Positions 5,662 through 11,066 of a DNA stretch of 11,066 bases are shown piece by piece. Below the pieces are notes generated by a model that worked only from the letters and a program-made list of their open reading frames with translations, had not been told where the DNA came from and searched no databases. The position numbers and the translations under genes are program-made. The stretch comes from an uncultured Clostridium sp. Its GTDB lineage: Bacteria; Bacillota; Clostridia; TANB77; CAG-508. The stretch lies in the NCBI GenBank assembly GCA_947643945.1, contig CANRXN010000012.1:1-11066 (forward strand), in the 5' to 3' direction. Each line of letters opens with the position of its first letter. Within the stretch, counting starts at the first letter, position 1.

Positions 5662-8148
5662 TTACATATCTATTGTTGTTTGTCCATCATTTTCTTCGCT
5701 TTCTTCTTGCACTTCATTGTTTAAAATTTCTACGCTTACGACTTTTCCGCCGTCATTGGTTCTCATTAGGGTTACACCTTGGGTTGATCTTCCTAAAACG
5801 CTTATGTCGTCTACTTTTAGTCTTATGATGGTTCCGGTGTTGGTTACTAACATAACGTCTTCGCCTTCTACAGCGATTCTTACGCCGATTAGTTCTCCTG
5901 TTTTTGGTGTGATTTTATAGGTAATTACACCTTTTCCACCTCTATTTTGTACTCTGTATTCGTCTAGTTCGGTTCTTTTTCCGAATCCGTTTTCTGTGAT
6001 GGCAAGTAAGGTTGCTTTTCCGCCTGCTATGACAGATTCCATGCCGATTACTTCGTCGTCACTGTCGACTCTTATTCCAATTACACCTTGGGCAACTCTA
6101 CCAATTGGTCGTACGTCTTTTTCGTCAAAGGTAATGCTCATTCCTTTTCTGGTTACTAGTACGACGTTGTCTTCTCCGTCGGTTAGTCTAACGCCGATTA
6201 GTTCGTCGTCTTCTTTTAGGGTAATTCCTTGTAGTCCAGTTTTTCTGCTAGAGTCATATTCTTTTAGGGCTGTTTTTTTAATTAAGCCGTTTTTGGTTGC
6301 CATTAGCAGGTATTTTCCGTCGGCAAAGTTTTGTAATGGGATGACTGCTGATACTTTTTCGCCAGCGTCTAGGCTAAGCAAGTTTACGATAGCGGTTCCT
6401 CTTGCGGTTCTTCCCGCTTCTGGGATTTCATATCCTCTTAGTTTGTATAGTTTTCCTTTATTGGTGAAGAATAGAATGGTGTCATGGGTTGAAGCTGTGA
6501 AGATTTGTTTTACAAAGTCTTCTTCTCTGGTTGCCATTCCTGTTATTCCTTTTCCTCCTCTTTTTTGGCTTTTGTAGGTGTCAATTGGCATTCTTTTGAT
6601 GTATCCAAAGTGGGTTAGGGCTACTACGGTTTGTTCTTCTTTGATTAGGTCTTCTAGGTCGATTTCTCCTTCGGCTGCTACGATTTTGGTTTTTCTTTCG
6701 TCACCAAATTTGTCTTTGATTTCGGTTAGTTCTTCTTTTATGATTTCAAATACTAGTCTTTCGCTATTTAATATGTCTTTTAGGTGAGCGATTAGTTCCA
6801 TTAATTGGTTGTATTCTTCGTCTATTTTTTCACGTTGTAAGCCTGATAGCGTTTTTAGTCTCATGTCTAAGATGGCTTGTGCTTGGATGTCGCTTAGTCC
6901 AAATCGTTCCATTAATCTTTCTTTTGGATCGTCGTAGGATGCTCTTATGATGTTAATTACTTCGTCGATATTGTCTAGTGCTATTTTTAATCCTTCTAAG
7001 ATATGAGCTCTTGCTAGGGCTTTGTCTAACTCAAATTGAGTTCTTCTTAAGATGACATCTTTTCTGTGGTCTATGTAACAGTCTAGGCATTGTCTTAGGG
7101 TTAGGATTTTTGGTTCTCCGTTTACTAAGGCAAGCATGATAATTCCAAAGGTTGTTTGCATTTGGGTATGTTTGAATAGTTGATTTAGTACGACTTGTGG
7201 ATTAGCGTCTCTTTTTAATTCGATTACCACTCTTACTCTTTCTTTTCTATCTGATTCGTCTCGACATTCGCTGATTCCTTCTACTTTTCTTTCTTTTGAT
7301 AGGTCTGAAATGGCTTTAATTAGGTTTGCTTTGTTTACTTGGTATGGTAAGGAAGATACGATAATTCTTTGTCTGTTTCCACTCATTTCTTCGATTTCGG
7401 TTTCTGCTCGTAGGGTTATTTTTCCTCTTCCTGTTTTGTAGGCTTGTTTGATGCCTTCCATTCCTAAGATAATCCCTTCGGTTGGAAAGTCTGGCCCTTT
7501 GATAACACTCATTAGGTCTTCGTCTGTTACTTCGTCTTCGTCTATAATTTTGATAATTCCGTTGATTACTTCTGTTAGGTTGTGTGGTGGTATGTTGGTT
7601 GCCATTCCTACAGCGATTCCAGAGGATCCATTGATTAGTAAGGCTGGAATTCTTGCTGGTAATACGGTTGGTTCTTGTAATCTGTCGTCATAGTTTGGCA
7701 TGAAGTCTACGGTGTTTTTTTCGATGTCGCTTAACATGTATTCCGAAATTTTTGCCATTCTTGCTTCGGTGTACCTCATAGCTGCTGCTCCATCTCCATC
7801 AACAGATCCAAAGTTTCCATGTCCGTCGATTAGCATGTATCTCATGGAGAAGTCTTGGGCTAACCTTACCATGGCATCATATACGGAGCTGTCTCCATGT
7901 GGATGGTACCTTCCAAGTACAGATCCTACAGTGTTAGCACATTTTCTGTATGGCTTGTCTGCTGTGATGCCGTCTTCGTGCATGGCATACAAGATTCTTC
8001 TGTGTACTGGTTTTAGTCCGTCTCTTACGTCTGGAAGGGCTCTTGATACGATTACGCTCATGGCATAGTCGATGTAGGCTGTTCTCATTTCTTTTTCGAT
8101 GTCTCTTTCTATTATTTTTCCGTCCATTCTTTCTTGTCTTTCTTCCAT
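5662..8148 (-). CDS. gyrA: DNA gyrase subunit A
   Basis: The protein has 828 residues, normal for GyrA, which breaks and rejoins DNA within the A2B2 gyrase that introduces negative supercoils. The N-terminal breakage domain begins IIERDIEKEMRTAYIDYAMS and carries the active tyrosine Y126 in AAAMRYTEAR. The quinolone-determining region reads YHPHGDSSVYD (Ser87, Ser88, Asp91), i.e. wild-type-like residues. The C-terminal pinwheel has the GyrA box as QKRGGKG (528-534), a second RGGKG further on, and an acidic tail. The ATG at 8148 follows GAGGG at 8158-8162. The gene is uninterrupted. I count 57 arginines and no CGG codon, while about twenty CGG triplets occur out of frame (mostly GAC GGA or AAC GGN). 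It therefore serves as the internal control for the recoding seen in dnaC and the conjugation genes. gyrB is not adjacent in this window. Confidence 0.98.
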   Translation of the reverse strand: MEERQERMDGKIIERDIEKEMRTAYIDYAMSVIVSRALPDVRDGLKPVHRRILYAMHEDGITADKPYRKCANTVGSVLGRYHPHGDSSVYDAMVRLAQDFSMRYMLIDGHGNFGSVDGDGAAAMRYTEARMAKISEYMLSDIEKNTVDFMPNYDDRLQEPTVLPARIPALLINGSSGIAVGMATNIPPHNLTEVINGIIKIIDEDEVTDEDLMSVIKGPDFPTEGIILGMEGIKQAYKTGRGKITLRAETEIEEMSGNRQRIIVSSLPYQVNKANLIKAISDLSKERKVEGISECRDESDRKERVRVVIELKRDANPQVVLNQLFKHTQMQTTFGIIMLALVNGEPKILTLRQCLDCYIDHRKDVILRRTQFELDKALARAHILEGLKIALDNIDEVINIIRASYDDPKERLMERFGLSDIQAQAILDMRLKTLSGLQREKIDEEYNQLMELIAHLKDILNSERLVFEIIKEELTEIKDKFGDERKTKIVAAEGEIDLEDLIKEEQTVVALTHFGYIKRMPIDTYKSQKRGGKGITGMATREEDFVKQIFTASTHDTILFFTNKGKLYKLRGYEIPEAGRTARGTAIVNLLSLDAGEKVSAVIPLQNFADGKYLLMATKNGLIKKTALKEYDSSRKTGLQGITLKEDDELIGVRLTDGEDNVVLVTRKGMSITFDEKDVRPIGRVAQGVIGIRVDSDDEVIGMESVIAGGKATLLAITENGFGKRTELDEYRVQNRGGKGVITYKITPKTGELIGVRIAVEGEDVMLVTNTGTIIRLKVDDISVLGRSTQGVTLMRTNDGGKVVSVEILNNEVQEESEENDGQTTIDM

Positions 8149-8186
8149 TTTTAGATTCCCTCTTTTCTTTGTTTTTTTATGCTTAC

Positions 8187-8215
8187 ATTATACTAAATCT
8201 GCTTTTTTTTTGCAA
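8187..8215 (-). promoter_or_regulatory. gyrA promoter
   Basis: On the minus strand the -35 box is TTGCAA (8215-8210), the spacer 17 bases with a run of A, and the -10 box TATAAT (8192-8187). The gyrA ATG lies 38 bases downstream, with GAGGG in between. gyrA is thus transcribed on its own. Confidence 0.82.
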
Positions 8216-8270
8216 GGTTTTTTGGCTCTTTTTCCTGTATTTTTGTTTAGGGGTTTTGGGGGTGTAGGTT

Positions 8271-8552
8271 TTATTTTAAACAATTTATCATTAAATTGAC
8301 ACCATCGATAAAGCCTTGTTTGTAAAATTCTTGGTTATATTGTGCTATTTTTATGCTGTAGTTTTCTTCAATCTTTTCAAAGGCTTTTTGTAGTTCTGTT
8401 GGTTTGTTGGTGTCTTCTAATAGTTGTTTTACGTTAATTTCTTTTATTTGGTCTTTTGTTTTTTGGTTTGCTTGTTTTATTTTGTTATCTAGCTTTTTTT
8501 CTTCTGCTTGATAGATTTTTTCTATCATGTCTTTGTTTTTGATTTCTTCCAT
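8271..8552 (-). CDS. Small charged hypothetical protein, 93 residues
   Basis: I do not recognise a named function. The protein is mostly helical and rich in Lys, Glu, Gln and Asn, with heptad-like stretches (about residues 10-45 and 55-75) that suggest a coiled coil. It ends YKQGFIDGVNLMINCLK. This C-terminal 'F..GF..G..LM' pattern is common in small hypothetical proteins of Clostridia and their mobile elements. A strong GGAGGG ribosome binding site stands before the ATG (CCCTCC on the + strand near 8560). The spacing, codon use and lack of CGG fit a real gene. It lies upstream of gyrA on the same strand, but gyrA has its own promoter. Confidence 0.72.
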   Translation of the reverse strand: MEEIKNKDMIEKIYQAEEKKLDNKIKQANQKTKDQIKEINVKQLLEDTNKPTELQKAFEKIEENYSIKIAQYNQEFYKQGFIDGVNLMINCLK

Positions 8553-8616
8553 TTTTGTTCCCTCCTGTTGATAGTTTTTGCTTTTATGTTATTTTTATTC
8601 ATTGTTTTGGAGGCAA

Positions 8617-8650
8617 AAAATAGATACCACTTTTTTATGGTATCTATTTT
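8617..8650 (-). terminator. Terminator after the FGE-like remnant
   Basis: A perfect 13-bp stem (8617-8629 with 8638-8650), with an 8-base loop, contains TAGATACCA/TGGTATCTA. On the minus strand the stem ends in TATCTATTTTTT, a good U tract, so it terminates leftward transcription from the FGE-like remnant. A-rich sequence on the other side means it may also work rightward. Confidence 0.75.
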
Positions 8651-8753
8651 CCCTTTAATGTATTACTTTTGTTAAATTTCTTTTATTCAAATTTAGTGCT
8701 TTAAAGCTTCTTTAAGTATTATGTTATGATTTTGGTTTTGACAGCACTCAATT

Positions 8754-9243
8754 TCACAAATATAAAGCTACGCGAAAGCCAATGAAGTCGGAGGTAGAAA
8801 CCGGATTGCTGGCACAACGATAGGAAGCCGAATAGCTAGAATCATCATACCAACCTCCACGACGAACACGACCGTAGGTGAAGGTAAGCTTCCATAGTCC
8901 ATTCTGAAACATTTCCAGCCATATCATAGATATTTTTTTCAGCATACTCTAGTTTAGAACCTGTCGTTGTTGGCGAATTTGCATCATAATGTCCTCTACC
9001 AGTACTATTTCTTACATAAGAACTATCCTCACATGTTCCAGAAATATAGTTATTATCCATAAACTGCATTGTCGCATCCCATTGTACACTATAGCATAAA
9101 GTACTTGTTACACCTCGATAATTATTTTTTTCTGCAAATTCTTTTGCTAGTTTTACAGCCCCTTGACTTATATTACTCATACTATTTCCCCATGGGACCT
9201 TATTATAAACGTCAACACCTTGTTTTACAACTACGAACGCTCT
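8754..9243 (-). pseudogene. FGE-sulfatase/SUMF1-like domain fragment, 5' truncated, one +1 shift
   Basis: This is the C-terminal part of a formylglycine-generating-enzyme-like domain as found in surface proteins of gut Clostridia. The frame opens after a stop at 9244 and reads VVVKQGVDVYNKVPWGNSMSN..., ...YSVQWDATMQFMDN..., NIYDMAGNVSEWTMEAY. After one +1 shift it continues GRVRRGGWYDDSSYSASYR and ends DFIGFRVALYL. The AGNVSEW, RGG and GFR motifs are diagnostic of the family. The beginning of the domain and any signal peptide are missing. ATG 9180 is the only in-frame start and has no clear ribosome binding site. The break at the C-terminal end coincides with an in-frame CGG (minus strand, 8874-8872), but a plain extra C earlier (…TAC-C-TTC ACC TAC GGT) gives an equally good or better family match (MEAYFTYGRV). 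It may be a recombination remnant or a silent cassette. Confidence 0.75.
8872..8874 (-). other. In-frame CGG at a +1 shift in the FGE-like remnant (site 8, ambiguous)
   Basis: On the minus strand the frame reads GCT TAC CTT CAC CTA CGG TCG. Skipping the C gives CTA GGT CGT GTT CGT CGT GGA, i.e. LGRVRRG. It obeys the same rule as sites 1-7. However, the resulting MEAYLHLG is less like the family than MEAYFTYG, which an ordinary extra C five to nine bases earlier would give, so this site does not count as independent proof. Confidence 0.45.
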
Positions 9244-9392
9244 TTAAGTATCAGGACTTTATGTCGCATTGTTTCTTTTACGGGGTCTTCTACCGATTTC
9301 ATTTTATTTGGTAATGCTGCTAAATCAATTTCTTCATCCCAAGAAATCCCATATCCTCCACAATTAACACTTACTTTAATGACTAAACTTTA
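9231..9392 (-). pseudogene. Fragment resembling a DUF2442 C-terminus running into the FGE-like remnant
   Basis: An open minus-strand frame without a good start reads KVSVNCGGYGISWDEEIDLAA, which resembles the C-terminal end of DUF2442-type small proteins (GYGISWDEEIDL). It continues LPNKMKSVEDPVKETM... to a stop at 9231. The part after DLAA does not look like DUF2442 and may belong to whatever preceded the FGE-like domain. The join to the FGE-like frame at about 9231-9243 would need a -1 or +2 change and has no CGG, so it is ordinary decay or a recombination junction. Recognition is from memory of the motif. Confidence 0.4.
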
Positions 9393-9422
9393 TTGTATCA
9401 TTAAATTTTATTTTACAATATT

Positions 9423-10148
9423 TTATTTTAATTTTTCTGCTAAATCTATTTGCTCTTGTGTTAAATTAAAGTCTTGTCCATTATTTTTAATTAAATTGTG
9501 TAAAACTTGTATGGTTCTTATATTGTTTATCGTATTTTCAATTGGTGCTATATCTTTTAATTGTTTTTCAATTTTTTTGTATTCTCTTGTCATTCCCTCA
9601 AAGTTTTTATCTTCAAAATAACTTTTCCAGTTATTAATATATTTATTGGCATTTTCTATTGCTTTATATTGTTTATTAAAGGTATTTTCAATGTTATTTT
9701 CTACATTATTTAAAATAACATTTTTACCTTTTTTGATTGTATTTGCAACTGTATTGTTAATCAAGCCTGCTTGCTTTGTTTGATCCACAACAGTGTCTAA
9801 TAATGTGGATATCCCATCTAGAATTCCTCCTGTTTTTACGGCACTTTGCATTTGGGAAACATTTTCAAAATTTCCTGTTACAACACCAATGGCACTTTTG
9901 CCTAAATCAATAGCATCATCGATTGTTTTTGTTATTCCTTCCTTTAATCCATAATTAAATAGGTTATCCTTAATATTAATTACTTGGTCTTCCACAAAGT
10001 TAGGTAACACAGCTCTTATTCCTATATCAAGTGCTGTATTAATTGTTTTTCCTAAGGTGGTTTCTAAAAAATTCTTCTGTGTTCTTTCATTTACTAAATT
10101 GTTTTCTAGTGTAATATTGTTATTTCTTTCTAAATTGTTCATTTCCAT
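9423..10148 (-). CDS. Hypothetical helical protein, 241 residues
   Basis: I do not recognise a characterised family. The first 30 residues are Asn/Glu-rich (LERNNNITLENNLVNERTQ). The middle (about 30-150) is a series of small-residue amphipathic segments with repeated I-D/T-x-A-I-D-x-G patterns (TINTALDIGIRAVL, TKTIDDAIDLGKSAIGVV, GGILDGISTLLDTVV). The C-terminal third is strongly charged and coiled-coil-like, with aromatic residues (YINNWKSYFEDKNFEGMTREYKKIEKQL), ending in LTQEQIDLAEKLK. There is no signal peptide or clear membrane helix. The ATG follows GAAGGA (10155-10160 on the + strand). A possible TTGACA at 10228-10223 stands upstream, with only a weak -10. There is no CGG codon. The intact length and the ribosome binding site support a real gene. 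Confidence 0.72.
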   Translation of the reverse strand: MEMNNLERNNNITLENNLVNERTQKNFLETTLGKTINTALDIGIRAVLPNFVEDQVINIKDNLFNYGLKEGITKTIDDAIDLGKSAIGVVTGNFENVSQMQSAVKTGGILDGISTLLDTVVDQTKQAGLINNTVANTIKKGKNVILNNVENNIENTFNKQYKAIENANKYINNWKSYFEDKNFEGMTREYKKIEKQLKDIAPIENTINNIRTIQVLHNLIKNNGQDFNLTQEQIDLAEKLK

Positions 10149-10267
10149 ATTAATTCCTTCTTTCTTTTATTAAATTTTGGTTATTTTTGATAATCTTTTG
10201 TTATTTTCCTTGTTTATTTGTTTGTCAAAATTAATTACTAGATGATAATTGGGTTGCGTTTTTCATA

Positions 10268-10306
10268 CTATGTAAACTCTTGAAGGTGTTTTTCTTTTTT
10301 ATCCAT
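10268..10306 (-). CDS. 12-codon leader-like ORF with strong ribosome binding site
   Basis: On the minus strand AAGGAGGG stands 7 bases before ATG, which opens MDKKEKHLQEFT and a TAG stop. A second mini-frame (MKNATQLSSSN) starts at an ATG overlapping the next bases, also ending quickly. The ribosome binding site is better than that of many real genes here, so this may be a leader peptide or the beginning of a decayed gene upstream of the 241-residue protein. The evidence is the signal alone. Confidence 0.3.
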   Translation of the reverse strand: MDKKEKHLQEFT

Positions 10307-10784
10307 AGGTTTTCCCTCCTTTCTTAAAACATACTAATGCCTAGCTTTTTTCTTGTTTACTTGCTTGCTTTTTATGGTTTTTTTCTACTTTTTATTGAAG
10401 AAAAAACATGTCCTATTAGTTTTGTGTTACTTATGGCTTGTCTTTTCTTTTTTACATTTTTATTACTGTAATCTTTTAGACATTTTTGTTATGAAGTTTT
10501 TTATTTTCGTTTTTGTTTTAGTTTTTTTATTTTTCTTTTTATCTAAATTTTTAGTAAAAAAAATAAATTTAATTATAAAAATTCAGTTTTTTATTGAAAA
10601 AAATTCAAAAAAATTAATTTTTATTCATAAAAATGTTACAACTTTACTTCATTTTTATTTTTTCTGTAATTTTTCTGTTTTTTACTAAATTTTAAAATTT
10701 ACAATTCTTGTAATTATATTTTAGAATTTTTGTTCTTTCTTTCTATGTGTTACTACATTTTTTCATGTGTATATGTAAACTCTT
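10269..10784. repeat. Pair of 13-bp direct repeats about 500 bp apart
   Basis: TATGTAAACTCTT occurs at 10269-10281 and 10772-10784. Both copies are preceded within a few bases by TTTTTCAT or TTTTCAT, so on the minus strand each reads AAGAGTTTACATA, a short gap, then ATGAAAAA. They may be copies of the same gene start or a regulatory motif. Chance is possible in such skewed sequence. Confidence 0.45.
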
Positions 10785-11066
10785 TTTATCTTTTTAGTTG
10801 CTCTTATCCTTTTTCGCTTTTCCCTTGATTGCCTAGTGCTTCTATAGATTTTAATTATCTTTTATTTTCCTTAAAACGCTATTTATTTCTTTCCTTGTTT
10901 GCAACCATATTTAAAAGTTTTTTCTTTGTTACAACATTTGTATCTCATAGCTTTTGTGCATCTTTTTCCATTGCTTTGTAAGGTTTTCTCTTTTTTATCC
11001 TTTTGTAATATTTCTTTTCTTAGTATCTAATATTTATAGATTTATCTCATTTTTTCTATGATTTTT

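Larger units (their letters stand above)
10149..11066. other. T-rich region without a convincing gene
   Basis: The + strand is dominated by T, and the minus strand is correspondingly purine-rich. A 111-codon + strand frame at 10353-10688 is nearly all Phe/Leu/Lys/Ile, has no ribosome binding site and is probably a composition artefact. On the minus strand there are only very short frames: a 12-residue one with a strong ribosome binding site (10306-10268), and a 21-residue Cys/Lys-rich one with three cysteines near 10950-10880. A 13-bp sequence occurs twice. I see no tRNA, CRISPR or insertion sequence. The region may hold gene remnants or the 5' region of something beyond the window. Confidence 0.6.

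Noticed and set aside
5996..8068. Several + strand frames of 69-193 codons
   Set aside because: They are antisense shadows of gyrA: Ser/Pro/Ile-rich translations without ribosome binding sites.
10353..10688. 111-codon + strand frame
   Set aside because: Its composition is almost only Phe, Leu, Ile, Lys, Val and Tyr. It has no ribosome binding site, and the surrounding non-coding T-rich sequence has the same composition.
10880..10950. Minus-strand 21-residue Cys/Lys-rich peptide (MRYKCCNKEKTFKYGCKQ...)
   Set aside because: It resembles a zinc-finger fragment by its cysteines, but there is no convincing ribosome binding site and no continuation. It is too short to call a gene.

Overview
The window is AT-rich bacterial DNA using ATG/TTG starts, strong AGGAGG-type ribosome binding sites and TAA/TAG/TGA stops. 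The DnaD + DnaC primosome pair, the Gram-positive-type conjugation genes (VirD4/TraG coupling protein, VirB2-, VirB6- and PrgI-like proteins) and a truncated 'GFRVALYL'-ending formylglycine-generating-enzyme (FGE)-like surface domain point to an uncultured gut-type Bacillota (Clostridia-like). The lineage assignment is inference.

Layout. 3-3381 (+): part of a type IV secretion / conjugation operon (coupling protein, cut by the window start; VirB2-like pilin; VirB6/TrbL-like membrane protein; PrgI-like membrane protein), closed by a hairpin terminator. 3440-5583 (+): tandem 23-bp repeats, a near-consensus promoter, then a DnaD-domain replication protein and the DnaC/DnaI-type helicase loader. 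5578-5658: a perfect 38-bp inverted repeat between convergent dnaC and gyrA. 5662-8148 (-): intact gyrA with its own promoter. 8271-8552 (-): small charged hypothetical protein. 8754-9392 (-): broken FGE-like and DUF2442-like remnants. 9423-10148 (-): hypothetical helical protein. 10149-11066: T-rich DNA without a convincing gene.

The main observation is a recoding pattern. Three otherwise intact genes on the + strand (coupling protein, VirB6-like protein, dnaC) are broken into overlapping open frames, and each break is the same event: the zero frame runs into a CGG codon, and skipping the C (a +1 shift) makes the next codon GGT or GGG and restores the conserved protein at a glycine. This happens twice in the coupling protein (the second time inside the Walker A motif), once in the VirB6-like gene and four times in dnaC (once in Walker A, once in the cysteine cluster, once in the arginine-finger motif). 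dnaC therefore passes through all three frames to give a 333-residue protein of normal length. An eighth in-frame CGG, in the FGE-like remnant, also sits at a +1 shift, though that one can be explained otherwise. I found no in-frame CGG used as arginine in any gene here: gyrA has 57 arginines and no CGG codon, although about twenty CGG triplets occur out of frame in it. The simplest reading is that CGG is not an arginine codon in this organism and that CGGN is read as a single glycine, by a quadruplet-reading tRNA or by obligatory +1 frameshifting at an unassigned codon. The pattern covers both mobile-element and core replication genes, so it looks organism-wide rather than gene-specific.
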